DNA of 64,000 bases from Riptortus pedestris (GCA_019009955.1 CM032231.1:91409001-91473000), one strand, 5' to 3'; counted from the stretch's first letter, positions 14,619-26,891 are shown. Notes: a model not told the origin generated them from the sequence alone. Translations and numbers: made by a program.

Positions 14619-16378
14619 GTGTAAGTGGCTATGAGGAAAAATGATATTGCTTGCAATATATTTAGTTCGCACATTAATTATTTTATTCAAATGAATTAAT
14701 AGAAATGTAGGAATTTATCATAAAACTTGAAGCAGTATTAGTGTCAATATTAATAATTATATTGTATTGAAAAAATGCATGCTGTTGTTAAAGATCAATT
14801 AGCAGGTATGATTTTAGTTGTAAATTCATTAATTTTATATTCAAGAAAATATCAATTTTATTATTATACAAGATCATAAAATTTGTAAAGCAAAGGAGGT
14901 ATGGGCAGGTGATTTAAATAAGTTGGTAAAAATGCATTCCACAAATTCCTATGCCTTTGTTGTGTTGCCAATATAAACTGAATCCATCCCCAGGGGTTTC
15001 ATAAAGAAGAAATAAATAAAAGAAAAGTTTATTTCAATGTTATTAAATATCATCTGTCTGCTCTTCTAACAGACTGATGAACTTAAAGAAATGTCTGCAT
15101 AGCCAAGAAATAATCTCTGTTTGATTTTAAACCAGTCCAACTGACAAAAGACTTTTGGACTATCTGAGCCAGCAAAATGTGATTGTAGTGGTAGTCGACT
15201 AAAAATCTTGAGTATTCCATCCAACTATTTCTGTCCTAGGGTTCATCCATGCATTAATTCGTTAAGCAATCTTACTCTAAATATTTTGTACTTGTATTTG
15301 ATCAAATAGAAGATCTTAAATAGATCTCATTAAAAGACAATGTTGTGATTATGGGAGATTTTAATTCTGTAATAGGTGAAGGTCATATTGATGACAAAAT
15401 AGCTGGGAAATAGGGCCTAGGAAATAAGAACAATCGAGGTAAAATGTTAATGTCATTTTATAAGGAACATAATTTTGTGGTTACAAATATATTTTATGAA
15501 GTTCCAAAAAGAAAATGATTAAAAAGTGATTATATTTTAGTTAAACAAAGATAATGCAATCAAATAAAATCAAGCTATAGTTATCCAGGAGCAGAATTAG
15601 ATAGTGACCATTAATTAGTTATGGCTATATGCAGAATCAGGATGAAAAAAGTACATTCTAAAATGTGGAACCTAGATGCATTAAAATATGAAGATATTAA
15701 AGGTGTGTTTCAAAGAGATATAGAAGCAATATTACAGAACCACCAGAATAAGTTGGACTCAATAAAAAAAATCAAAATGGAAGTACTAAATAAGTGAAAG
15801 TAAAAGTCTTATCAATGGCATGGAACAAAGGAGAGTGAAACTTCTCAGGCATATCACAAGGCAGAACGATTTCATCACAAATATATTTGAAGGTAAGGAT
15901 ATTGGGCATAGTGGAAGAGGGAGTCCTAGAAAATCCTTTTCAGACATCAAACATTTTATGGATTTCAGCGAGTACTGTAATATGAAAAGAGCAGCTTCTG
16001 AAATAACACAATGGTTGTAACTACAAAGTGTAGTCTTTAGATTATAATGAATTTTAAGTAATTATTTACTTTGTAGACAAATCATTACCATGAGAACTTT
16101 GAGCCATCAAGAAATATTACATTTTAATTGATAAAGGTTCCATCTGAAGAAACAATATGCTTAAAACATTGAAAATAACAAAGAAAAAGGTATCAAAATG
16201 AAATCAAATACTCACTCAGAATATCTAGGAGCACAAACAATAGCAATAGCTTCAGGCATCATTCTTTGGTAGGAACAATGCGTATGCAAATCAACACTAG
16301 ACAAAAATGCTGTTTGTGTAGGATGAGTCTGAAAATTTATACAATTATGTTTATCCATACAAAAATAAATAAAAATAA

Positions 16379-16430
<52 letters not shown>

Positions 16431-18629
16431 AACAAAGCTGAATTTATGCTTACGTGGATCCAACCAAATGTAATAAGGTCATTTTGATCTTGATAATCAA
16501 ATAGATCTTCTTCTTTTTGTGTAGTACAAGAATCACATGTACCAGTTTGTTCAGGAACAAGAAGGTGAGTGACCACCAATTGGTTTTGCCTCTATAAATA
16601 GAAATGTATGTAGAAAATCATTAGACATGTAATAACAAAGATTACTACAATTTGATTAAAATAAAAACATTCCACTTTTTTTCATAATAAATATTAAAAA
16701 AAATAAAAATAAACAGAGGAAGTAGTACTTGACCAGCAATCAAGTTAGATAGATCCACCTAAACTTTTAGACCTTAAAGTGCCAGAAAAAAATTAAAGCA
16801 TACAAAAGTTGATGGCCTTTTTATTTAAGCCTTAGTCAAAGAAGATCTACATATATATGCATAGGTATATTTCTTTTCCTAAGAGATGATAAGTCAGTTT
16901 GCCTTTTTTTCTGATGAGAGCCAGACCTATACTCAATACTTCTAAAACGTTACTACTATTCGGATTCTCTATAGCCGTACATTTTTAGAGAGGCGAATAA
17001 TATTTATAAATTTATAGGTTGAGGAACGACATCTCAGGATTTAGAAATTCTTAGTAAATATAATAATCCCTGATTTCTACAAGGGCTCTTAAATCATTTG
17101 AGCTTTCCATGATGCACAGCATGAGCATAACACCCTCAAGGTATTATTAATGTTAAGCAATTTAAGTATTACAGACGCATAACTATCTGTGAGTTATTAA
17201 TACATAAAAATGAGTTTTTAAAACAGCCATTTTTGTATCTTAAAACAAAAATTTTATCACTCAGACTGTAATCTAACCAGATTTCCCAGGTACAGGAATA
17301 ACACTCAGGTGATGTCATTTCACATTTATACTCCATTTTTCTCTTATTAAAATCCAATGTAAACATGACCCACAATTTAATCTGAATTTCATATATTTGA
17401 TTTTAATAACATTATGTGAACATAATCTTGGTTAACAGAAGATAGAGAATTTAATTTAATAAGAAATTCTAGAAGCAATGGAAATGTAGATTTGGTACAG
17501 AATCTCCAAAACAAATTGGACTAATATGAAATCAAAAATGGAAAGTACTAAATGAAATAAGGATAAGTCATATAATAAAGAATGATTTCTTTGGGAATAA
17601 CTTAAGGCAGAACAATATCAGCACAAAGAAGAATTTGATATTTTTTGCAAAGATGTGAATTTGAAATTATTTTTTTATAATTTTATTATGTCAATTTTTT
17701 TTACGTCATATTCATCTTATTGAATATTAAATCTCTTATTGATTTTGCAAAGGATAGCATTTTATTAGAAATTATTTTGATCATAAAAGAGTATCTATTT
17801 TATATACTTCATTTTTTATTTACATATATTTATCATTGCATTATTTTTCGTTGTATTATTTTATTTATTTATTATTATTTGTTATTTATTTTTTCTTCAA
17901 ACTAACCTTATAACTAACAAATACTATATAAGTTGAGCTTTTTGCTAAGGGGAAACTCTGAAAAGCAAATAAACTATTTATCTATATGAAAATCCTTACC
18001 AGTTTTCCAGCCAAAATTGCACAAGTTTCTATATTTCTCTGGGTATTCCTCTGTGCAATCTGAAGAAAATTCTTCATTAGATTTCCTGGAACAACAACTA
18101 ATCGAAGTTTGCCATGTGAAGATGTTGTGGGACTGAGGAGATAATTTGGCTTCACAGAGCGATCAATGCTTGGCCTACAAAACAAAATTAAAAGATAGTT
18201 CATAACCATTTCTGCTGTTGGTGAGGGTGACAAATCAGGTTTATCAAGTACAATCTTTTGTGGCACTCCAAGAAATATTTACAACCACTTTCAGTAATTT
18301 ACACTGCACTATTAGAGTACATGCCTAGAGAAATGCAACTGAGCAGAAATCTACCACTGTACTCAATTCGAAATCTACATCTAGCGTAGCATCTTTCTTG
18401 CCAGGTCCTAAGCTCAAGCACTTTAATGGTGGCAGTATATTGATAAACCTAAGAGTTAGGTATTTAACAAAGGTCTGTAAAGCATTATATTTTCCTCTTT
18501 TCTGAATATATCATAAATAATGGTTTTAGCAGATTTCCCTTAAGGGAAAGCAGCTATTGAGGTTGTACAAAATATTTCTTCAAATGTCCATCGATCCTAC
18601 CCAGGAGAAGACGAAAATGAGATCCATTC

Positions 18630-18688
<59 letters not shown>

Positions 18689-21600
18689 TATATATATATA
18701 TTTCTAAGTTAATGCTCTAGCGGTTGCTATTTCTGCTTAATGGTTTAACTTGAGTATTTTCAATGTCTTGTAACATTGATAACATATATGATAACAAGAT
18801 TCAACAACAATTGGACGAGGAGAAGGGGGAGGGGTTTAGAGGGAAGGATTTCTGAAAATTCGAAATATCTCCGTTATTATGACTCGGATTGAAAACTTTT
18901 ATAGAACCAATCTTATTGCAAATTAAATGTACTATAAATATTGTTATATACATTTATTCTCTATCTTGAACATTAATTGAGATATTTGAATTTTTCAGTT
19001 TTCAACCTTCAGCAAACCCCCACTTCTACTCATGTTACTTAAACAATACTCTGTTATGTAATAAACCACATTATTCGAAGCTTAAATACCAAATATTGTT
19101 TTCAAAAGACCTTTATTATACGTTGTACCTGGAAATATGTTCCGCCCCCCTGTCTTAAGTCGTTGGACTACTAAAATTTGATTGATTGAGATAAAAATTA
19201 TTCTGGTTCATTATGAATTACGGTGCTAGTTATAGTAAATAGTTTTCAATAAAATTAATATGTTATATTCCGATATATTTCAGTAATTGTTTTTCTTTCC
19301 AGTGAAGTTGGCAGACCTGCTTGTATACATTTCCAACACTTCCCATCCGGAAATTATTAAAATTTACTGAATGATTTCTTATTACCGTTTGTATTTATCC
19401 ACTTAATATTCACGGTGGTGCTGTGTTAGCAGTATGTAGATTTATCTATTGTTAAACTTCAGGAGGGATTCTGCTTAGTTTACGCAGCCCCTACATGATG
19501 GACTTTTATTATTATTATGTATTCTACAGCAAATAGAGATACTTAATATGTAGTATATGAACAGAAACTCCAGTAAACTAAGTGTTTATTAATATTACTT
19601 AAGCAATATAACATCTAGATTAATAGGCCCATTATAGAGTCGGGCATAATATAATTCTATGTTGTTCCAATCTAGAATTTTTCAGCTGAGTTAATAAAGA
19701 GGCAAAACTTCTAATCAACTAAAGACACAAAACTCAATAATTTAGGTGAGTAAGACATTTACATAGAAAGTGAAATTAATCTCTAAAGTACTTAGACATA
19801 TCAACACTTTATGTAAGGGAGGGTACAAGACAGACTTTGATGGGCAATTTGAATATATGCCAAGTATCATGACAGAAACTGGCAAATCCATCCGTTCTCC
19901 TGGTGGCCACTCAGCATTGTAGGCAATAAAATAGCTATGGTTGAGAATGGCCCATATGCTCCAGGAAAGAATGTCTCAAAATAGTTTGACAGATCCAGCA
20001 ATTTCATATATTATGAAGTAATCTAGGTAATCACTAATATTATAATTATAAAAGCATTCTAAGGAGTATTTTTTACAAGGGAATCAATATCCCATGTAAC
20101 ACGAAACGGAATAACATTTTGAAAAAAATAAGAAATTTTAATAAATGAAATAAGAAACTAAGAATCAGCACCAATTACAAATTTAAAATAAATACAAATG
20201 TATTTACTTGCATTGCAATAAACATTTTCTTGGCAATAAAATGTGAAATTACTGGGATTCTAATCACCGTACTAAAAACATCAGTCAAGATCTGCCATAG
20301 AAGTAAGACCATATTTTTTAAAAACTTTAAAATCTCTGCAAGTAATTGAAAAATGTATTCTGTTAATGGAGATGGTTGTTTAAATTGTTTGCAAAGGAGG
20401 TTTATACTGTGATTAGTGTCTTTCATGAATGAACATATGATTTATTTTAATGATTTAATTTATTATCGCTGTTTAAAATAGCACATATGGTAAAGTTAAT
20501 AATCTAGATCGTGAACAGAATTTATTCAATATTACATCAAACTAAAAGAATCCATCACATAAGGTGCTGCATAAACGAAGCTAATTTTTTTCATGAATGG
20601 CATGCAATTTGATATCATCCCAAAATCTATTCTTTATTCCTCCAGTAATAAGTAGTCTATATGACCACAATTTGAACTTGGGCAAGAGTTATTAATTGAT
20701 GAAGATACTTTAGATTAGATACTCAGACCTCCACTCTTAAATAATTATAGGTGTATTTTCATATTTATAGGTAACTGACAAGAATATCACAAAATGTTCA
20801 GTACCCAAGAATAACAATTTCATTTGCTTTGTGCTATTCACTAATATACAATTTCTGATATAGAGCTGTTTTTAGATATTAGGCCCTTAGGGCTTAAGGT
20901 AGGGGGAATTTTAATTTAATAGTTACGTGACAGTGAAATTGACCTCTCACTAACAAAACAAAATTTGATAATAAAACAGTTTTCAGACATTGTTTAGAGG
21001 ACATGATATAAATCAATTTTTGAAAGATGCTAGAAGTTTGGTGATACTGTTCCAGAAGCAACAACCATACATTGAGAAAAACAAATGGGAAATTTGTGTA
21101 CCAGCAGGAGAGCTATTGCATGGACCAAAAATGTATTTGTATTAACATTTTAAAAATGAAATTTTAAACATATTTCTCTCAAAACTATGTTTCCGGATAC
21201 AAGAGCCACTATAATTCATAAATAAATTAGATGGACACAGATCAAATTTTATACAGTGTATTCTATGCTTTAAAAATATTGTTTACAAACCATTAAGGGG
21301 GATTTTACCACAAAACTCAGAAAAATATCAGATACCGCCATACTGTGTCAATTAAAAGATAAAAGATAACTAACACTTTTTAATTAATTTTACATTACGG
21401 GACTCAGGTTAGCCATGCAAGTAAAACGTTGGCCTCAATCTCACATGGTAAACCTACAGTGGTGATTTTAATTCCCGCCTGGGATTTATTTAGTGACAAA
21501 CTCATTAAATAAAGTCCTTAGTCCCACCCTAGCCAGAAAAGGATGGTAACCTGTAGAAAACCTGTCCCAATTAGCCATAATAGCAAAATGTGGATGTAAA

Positions 21601-24215
21601 TAAATAATAATAATAATTTTACATTAAGCGCTATGAAGTAATGATGAGTGCAAAGGACTTTGAAATAATTTCATTTTTAGAAAGCTGATTTAAATAAAGT
21701 ATATGAAGTTGATATCATATATTAAATGAAAACACAATGCAATGCCAATTAGAAAATTCATTAAATGCCCATTATCCACGATCTAAAGGGTTGCTTTAGT
21801 AAGAATAGGACACAACATGTAGTATATATAGTGAATTGAACAATAATCTGGAAATATAAAATAAAATATAGCCAGAGAAGCTTAGTAATTTAAACGTATT
21901 TCCAATTTAGGAAGCTGAAAATGATAAAAATATAAAAAATAAAATACTAACAAAGACAAAGTGATGTCTTTTTTCTCTAGCCGTTCAGTGCTGACTACAT
22001 CATTTGGATAACTAAGGCCATCAAGTATTGGTGGAACAGGTGATATATTCAATTTGGATGTATCAGAAGGCTTCATAGGAGTAATAAGGCTAATTCCATC
22101 ATTCACTTCTTGAATTTTAGCAGCCAGCTTTTCTTTTTCTTCCCGTAATTGTTTTTTTGCTCTCTCCACCTCCTCCCGCTTTTGCTAAAAAGAAAGGCTA
22201 GATGATAATGCCGATGATTTGTGACAATAACTTTCTTCAAAATCATAAAAATTGATTACAATTAATAATGCATACCATATCTGACTGAAATCTTTCATAT
22301 TCACGTTTATACTGCTCATATAATCGAGTTTTCAGCATTTCTGCTTTTGGTAGCACTTCCCTGATTTTCTGATGGTAAGATGCTTTCAGAGCTACAGGAA
22401 TGTTGCCATATTCAGGATGTGTTCTTATTTTTTCCAAGAAGAGCCTGGAAACATAAACATTTTATAAAACAGGCCTAGAGAGGCAACAACGATAAAAAAA
22501 CAAATTTGAAATTTAATTGATTTCCCCCACACAAACAAGGACCCCTTAAATAAAATAGATGGGACAATAGATTTTATTTAAAAAAATGGATGGATACTAA
22601 AATAATAATAATTTATATAACACATTGTCAAGTGAAACTGAAACCTTACTCAACTTGTATACCTAAGAAAAATAAATAAAATTAAAAATATTTTTAATCA
22701 TATCATTTTTTTCAATACCATAGGGTTTATTTTTATTTATTAACGCCCCATAGGGTTTAGATGGTGTTGTAAACCATTGTCAAAACATGGTTGAAACCAG
22801 TTTACGAAATCAAAACATTTGAAGTTTGCCCTGTTCAAACTGTGTTTTACATGTAAATAAGCCAATCAAGTAAGAACTTGTATGTCGTTCAATGCAATGA
22901 ACACCAATTTAAAAAAAGTTCTAAATGAAATGAAAAATGAATTAAAAGTTGATTTTAATTTATTTTAAAAAAAACTAGAATTGTATGTTCAATTCCCACT
23001 TGAGCAATAAGAATTTATTTTGCGAGAAACTCATTAAATAAAACCATTATTCCCACCCTGGCTAGAAAAGGGATAGATGATTCATCCCAATTAGCTACAT
23101 AAAGTGGATGTAATTAAATAACAACAACAAGGTATTAAATACAACTTAAAACTACTCATATTTACACACATTAAATCAAATTACTTTGCCTATCAGCAAA
23201 ACTGTGATGACTCATAGAGAAAAAGCATATGACTGTGACAGTTGTAATATTTATTTCTATTTTGTCATTTTGCTTCTCCCCTAGACAATAGGAATTTATT
23301 AAGTAACAAACTAATTATATAAACTCTAAAAGCTACTAACTAATAGAAAATAATGAATTTAATGACTCACATTATAATACAATTAAAAACAAAAGGAAAT
23401 AAGCATAACATAAACCTATCAATTAATATATAAATTCCCAGGTACAATATAACAATTCCAGAGCATAATAATGAAGAGGCAGGACCAGAAATGGGGAGAA
23501 AATAGGTGCAATTAATAATATACATAATAAAAAAAACTGATGAGTATGTAAAAGTTGTAATCTTAGCGCCAACTCTAAATGAATAATCATTATTTCTTGT
23601 GACAACTTATTTTTCCTTATAAATACAATTCATATTTTTTCCCTCAGAATAGTTGGGAACATTTATGAAATCAGTATCAAGATAAAATATATTAATAGTC
23701 TTGTCAAAAATAATAACAGATCAAAACAGATTTTCTACAAGATATTACTAATGCCAGACACATAAGACAACTATAGAAGTTATTATGAAAAAATGTAATC
23801 CTCAATTGACTAGAGTAATGATAAAATTTATTTCAAGTTTATGAGAAAATGTATGTTATCCCTATATGTACTGACCTTAGAAACACCCTGCATAATATTA
23901 TATAAGAGTTGTACTCACGTTGTGAATTTCAAGTATAAAATAAACGCATTTTCTAAACTCCCCTCATCTAAATACACATTAGCCATCTTTACCATTTCAT
24001 TACCAGACCTGTAGTATCTGAAACACAAAGATTCTGGCACTTTTCCATTTCAAAACAATTTAAATACATTCAAATTTTACAAAAATATACCTTCTAGGAG
24101 GAATATTAGAATCAATATCGACATTGTTTCCATGTTTTGTTACATGTTTAAGCCTGGATTCTGGATCTAAGACTCTTTGATAGTCTTTGTAATTTTCGGA
24201 CTGCTTCTGATCCAT
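11585..24215 (-). CDS. STAMBP: AMSH/STAMBP-like JAMM deubiquitinase, complete gene, 9 coding exons
   Basis: The coding exons are 24091-24215, 23919-24017, 22276-22444, 21952-22184, 18000-18174, 16454-16591, 16216-16328, 13184-13286 and 11585-11650. All join in frame through GT..AG introns and give 406 residues (human AMSH is about 424). The start ATG has an in-frame TGA upstream. Residues 1 to about 130 are the USP8-dimerisation/MIT-like N-terminal domain. Residues 132-160 are a charged helix. Residues 210-218 (PSIDRSVKP) match the STAM SH3-binding motif Px(V/I)DRxxKP. The JAMM metalloprotease domain follows, with catalytic Glu258, zinc ligands His313 and His315 in GWIHTHP, and Asp326; the second zinc site has His328, Cys369, His375 and His377. 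The C-terminus is VARHC...EVVDFRKS. By family knowledge it cleaves K63-linked ubiquitin chains on endosomes with STAM/ESCRT-0. The introns carry HINE-like, SINE and LINE insertions, but no coding exon is damaged. Whether it is expressed is not visible here. Confidence 0.95.
12320..13020 (-). pseudogene. Possible decayed Penelope-like reverse transcriptase fragment
   Basis: The minus strand reads, between stops, [20 protein letters not shown], which resembles the conserved I..IL.K..I...FK segment near the end of Penelope-type reverse transcriptases. Surrounding frames are broken. It lies in the last AMSH-like intron. The resemblance is short, so the call is weak. Confidence 0.3.
13184..13286 (-). 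CDS. STAMBP: AMSH-like gene, exon 8
   Basis: Begins after ATTTTAG and ends before GTAAGT. It encodes [20 protein letters not shown] and then [12 protein letters not shown], including Cys369, His375 and His377 of the second zinc site. Confidence 0.93.
13763..14345 (-). mobile_element. HINE-like element, near full length
   Basis: Begins GTCTGTCACGCAGAGGCTGC and ends in the palindrome TTTCCCTTAAGGGAAA followed by TCTGCTAAAA. The internal blocks (GCTCTAGCGGTCGC type, (TA)n remnant) are in family order. It lies in the intron between AMSH-like exons 7 and 8. Confidence 0.85.
14557..14613. repeat. (TA)n microsatellite
   Basis: Uninterrupted TA dinucleotide run in an intron. It produces spurious open frames rich in Tyr-Ile. 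Confidence 0.95.
15320..16025 (+). pseudogene. Decayed RTE-type LINE, endonuclease fused to C-terminal tail
   Basis: From 15340 the frame reads [16 protein letters not shown], then [20 protein letters not shown], and later [10 protein letters not shown]. These are motifs of the apurinic-type endonuclease of RTE LINEs. From 15820, [20 protein letters not shown] then GRGSPRKS is the tail of the same polyprotein. The whole reverse transcriptase between them is missing, and several stops interrupt the frame. It lies in an intron of the AMSH-like gene. Confidence 0.7.
16216..16328 (-). CDS. STAMBP: AMSH-like gene, exon 7 ([13 protein letters not shown])
   Basis: Begins after TTTTCAG and ends before GTGAGT. 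It encodes the rest of the JAMM signature, [20 protein letters not shown], with His315 and Asp326. A (TA)n tract lies in the intron just upstream. Confidence 0.94.
16383..16428. repeat. (TA)n microsatellite
   Basis: TA run in the intron between AMSH-like exons 6 and 7. Confidence 0.95.
16454..16591 (-). CDS. STAMBP: AMSH-like gene, exon 6
   Basis: Begins after TTTATAG and ends before GTAAGC, immediately after the GWIH codons. It encodes [17 protein letters not shown] and ends with zinc ligand His313. Confidence 0.94.
18000..18174 (-). CDS. STAMBP: AMSH-like gene, exon 5 (STAM-binding motif, JAMM glutamate)
   Basis: Begins after TTTTGTAG and ends before GTAAGG. It carries PSIDRSVKP, the STAM SH3-binding motif, then the start of the JAMM domain up to [11 protein letters not shown], which holds catalytic Glu258. 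Confidence 0.94.
18528..19503 (+). mobile_element. HINE-like element, long subfamily (about 0.98 kb)
   Basis: Begins AGCAGATTTCCCTTAAGGGA, has (TA)n at 18636-18704, and ends TTTACGCAGCCCCTACATGA followed by TGGAC. Compared with short copies it has an extra block of about 350 bp near the right end (CCCCCACTTCTACTCATGTT...). It lies in the intron between AMSH-like exons 4 and 5. Confidence 0.85.
19504..21384. other. Intronic AT-rich sequence, nothing recognised
   Basis: Part of the intron between AMSH-like exons 4 and 5. No transposon ends, coding similarity or notable repeats seen. Confidence 0.4.
21398..21613 (+). mobile_element. tRNA-derived SINE with perfect 13-bp target duplication
   Basis: Same family as the copy at 9534. 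Flanked by TAATTTTACATTA at 21385-21397 and again at 21614-21626. The B box is degraded (GTGATTTTAATTCCCGCC). The tail is TAAATAATAATAATAA. Confidence 0.85.
21952..22184 (-). CDS. STAMBP: AMSH-like gene, exon 4
   Basis: Begins after TTTTTAG and ends before GTTAGT. The first third is a charged helix ([20 protein letters not shown]), followed by a proline- and serine-rich linker. The last two bases plus the first base of exon 5 make a Leu codon, which fixes the donor choice. Confidence 0.9.
22276..22444 (-). CDS. STAMBP: AMSH-like gene, exon 3
   Basis: Begins after TTTCCAG and ends before GTATGC. It encodes [13 protein letters not shown] and then [19 protein letters not shown], the end of the N-terminal helical domain. 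Confidence 0.93.
22975..23132 (+). mobile_element. 5'-truncated tRNA-derived SINE
   Basis: Starts near the B box (GTTCAATTCCCACTTG). The body, with CCCACCCTGGCTAGAAAAGG, and a CAACAACAA tail remain. Intronic. Confidence 0.7.
23919..24017 (-). CDS. STAMBP: AMSH-like gene, exon 2
   Basis: Begins after TTTCAG and ends before GTGAGT. It encodes [19 protein letters not shown] and the following [11 protein letters not shown], the helical N-terminal USP8-dimerisation domain conserved in AMSH proteins. Confidence 0.93.
24091..24215 (-). CDS. STAMBP: AMSH-like gene, coding exon 1 (start codon)
   Basis: Encodes residues 1-41 plus two bases of codon 42, beginning [13 protein letters not shown]. The donor is GTATAT directly below 24091. 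The ATG at 24215-24213 has an in-frame TGA 33 bases upstream, so this start is secure unless a 5' exon adds a different one. Confidence 0.92.
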
Positions 24216-24907
24216 TTTAAATGTTGTTGCATGGGCACAAAACTTAGATCAAACCAAACTTCACTACTCAAACTCAGTTGAAAACACAGGTGATATCAGT
24301 GATAATGAACAGTATAACCTCCCTAGTGAAACAAAACCTAAAATTCTTGAATACCAATATGTCTTTACGTATTTATATCAGTTATAATCTATGTTCTAGT
24401 CCATTTTACTAATATGTCTATTCATATAAACCATATTTTTTATTAATATATCTAGTTGAAATCAAATTGATAAATCAGTGTCTAAGAGGTAGAGACTTCA
24501 TCCATAGAATACTGTTTCCTTTTGATAAGGTGTCGGGTCCATATAATGGTTTTACATATGTCATATTAAAAGAAAGGAAAATAGTATATTGATAACTTTG
24601 TGCAATAAATTACATAACCTAAAGTCTACAAGAAAGGAACAACATAGTGTCACTATACTTCAATTTCTCCTTTGGTTTCGTTTCCCAAATGTCATCTCAA
24701 ATTGTACCTTAATCATGACAATTCTTGGTTTTTAGATTTCAATGGAATTATCCTCTTTGACCCTCACTGAACCCATTTAAACAGATCCCCTTTAGGGAAA
24801 TCAGCTATTGAGGTTTTACTCTTACCGCGATTTTCGAAAAGTAAGTTAACGCTCTAGGGGTCGAAATTTTTATTTAATTGTTACCAAACTCGACATTTAA
24901 ACGGTTT

Positions 24908-26090
24908 GGGTATTTTCTACTTTACCCACTCATGCTACTATTTAAATACTTGGTTACTTTCTCAAGTTACAGTTACCTAGCATTAGTGAAAACATATGTT
25001 CCACTAGCTAAAGGTTAGGCTTGGTTTAGTGTGCTTTGTGTCTTTGAGGTGTTAAGCATAAAAATGAATCTCATTGAGCTCAGCAAGCAAATTGGCTCAG
25101 CTCGTAAGGCAGTTCGGTTCTTACAAAAACGTGCCATAATTCACACGAAAAGGAGGTGCCCAAGAAGACACTGGATGAGGCTATATTTTCTTCAAGGTCG
25201 TTTACCAGTATGGCGCTGCTATAAGAAAAGTTGCAGGTATGAAATTAGCATTTACAGGGATACTTGGTTATCTCATAGCAGGCTCGGACTGGAAAAGGCT
25301 ATTCTGTTTATATATTCCTGGACAAAGGGCTACCCAACCACAGAGTTTTGTAGGGATGAATTAAAGATGTCCGCAAATACTATAACAGACTGGAAGAACT
25401 ACATGCGTGAGGTGTGTGCTTCAGACATATTAAGCAACCCTATAGTTATTGGTGGCCCCGGTTCTCATGTAGAAATCGACGAAAGCTGCTTCACAAGAAG
25501 AAAATACAACCGAGGCAGGTTATACCCCAATCAATGGGTATTTGGAGGAGTGTGTAGTGAAACTAGAGAGGTGTTTTTGTATGCCGTTCCAGATAGAACT
25601 GCAGCAACTTTAACAGACTGTATCAGAAGTGCGATCCGACCTGGAACTATGATATATTCAGACTGCTTCAGGTCGTATCATGGGCTAAAGAAGCTGCCTG
25701 GAATGTATTACAAGCATTACACAGTAGACCACTCTAAAAACTTTGTTGACCTAAAAACAGGAGCGCTTACTCAAAGGATAGTCTGTTTGGTCTAGTGTCA
25801 AACGAAGAAACAAGGTGGAGTGTGGTACTAGAAGATCTATGTTGGATTCATATCTCTGCGAGTTGATGTGAAGGAGGAGATATGAAAAGGAGGATTTATT
25901 TATGAAAATCCTGGAGAGTATTGCTCGTTATTGGTCTCGTAAATGTTAGTTGTTTTATTATCTTTTTATGTTTTTTAATTGTTTCTCAAGAAATAAACAC
26001 ATGTTCTAACCGTATTATATTATTTATAAATCACAGTTGAATCACTGTTATTCACATTCAGAAAATGAGTGGGTAAAGTAGAAAAGACCC
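24908..26090 (+). mobile_element. Merlin (IS1595/ISXO2-like) DNA transposon, full-length body
   Basis: The terminal inverted repeats begin GGGTATTTTCTACTTTACCC (left) and GGGTCTTTTCTACTTTACCC (right, reverse complement) and continue with CACTCAT. The target duplication is AACGGTTT (24900-24907) / AACGATTT (26091-26098), 8 bp with one mismatch, as expected for Merlin. It encodes a damaged transposase. Confidence 0.92.
25031..25926 (+). pseudogene. Merlin transposase, C-terminally broken
   Basis: An open frame of 254 codons (25031-25795) has no usual upstream ATG; an internal Met is at codon 12. It carries a Cys-rich N-terminal segment (Cys43, Cys63, Cys68) and DDE-type residues Asp150 in VEIDESCF and Asp211 in YSDCFRSY. 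A two-base loss near 25780 shifts the frame where the third catalytic acidic residue would lie. In the other frame the tail (VWSSVKRRNK, MLDSYLCELM) continues, then a TGA near 25866 interrupts it. The transposase is therefore probably inactive. IS1595/Merlin family known for 8-9 bp target duplications. Confidence 0.88.
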
Positions 26091-26891
26091 AACGATTTAT
26101 GTAAAACTAAATATCAAGTTCGTTAATGGCTGAAATCGAACCGGGAAATGGGGGGGTTTAGAGGGAGGGATTTTCGAAAATTCGAAATATCTCCGTTACT
26201 ATACGTCGGGTCGACAAATTGTATTGAATCATTCTTATTGAAAATTAAATTTACTATTAATATTGTTATGTGCATTTATTCTCTATCTTGAATATTAACC
26301 GAGATATTTGAATTTTTCAGTCTTCAGCAAACCCCCACTTCTACTCATTGTTACATAAACAATACTCTTTTATATAATAAATCACACTATTGGAAGCTTA
26401 AATACCGAATATTACTTTCAAGAGACCATTATTATACGAGAAACATGCAAATATGTTCTGGTGACCCCCCTCCCCCCCGTGTTAAGCTCTTGGACTAATA
26501 AAATTTGATTGATTGGGATAAAAATTATTCTGGTTCATTACAGTGCTAGATATAGTTAATAGTTTTCAATAAAATTAATATGTTATACTCTGATATATTT
26601 CAGTAATTGTTTTTCTTTCCGTTGAGAGGTTGGCACACCTGTTTGTTTACATTTCAGACGCTTTCCGTTGGGAGGTAATAAAATTGACTGAAATATTTCT
26701 CATTACTGTTTGTATTTACTCACTTAATATTCACGGTGGTGTGTTACCAGTATGTAGATTTATCTATTGTTAAACTTCACGAGGGAAATCTGCTTAGTTT
26801 ACGCAGCCCCTGCGTGACGGACATCGATGGCGGTGCCATGTTAAATAAATAATTAATATAAGTACGAAATATAAAACAAAATATTCAAAAA

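Larger units (their letters stand above)
24780..26822 (+). mobile_element. HINE-like element, long subfamily, split by Merlin
   Basis: Left part 24780-24907 and right part 26091-26822 together form one copy. The Merlin transposon lies exactly between them at the conserved ...TTTAAACGTTTTATG... block. The right end is GGGAAATCTGCTTAGTTTAC then GCAGCCCCTGCGTGACGGAC. Confidence 0.85.

Noticed and set aside
14460..14690. Frames with long Tyr-Ile runs here and at 16212, 16337, 29110, 31088, 38981 and 63170
   Set aside because: They are read through (TA)n microsatellites and flanking HINE-like sequence.
25031..25795. Host gene encoding a 254-residue protein
   Set aside because: It lies between Merlin inverted repeats with a target duplication and has IS1595-type catalytic motifs.
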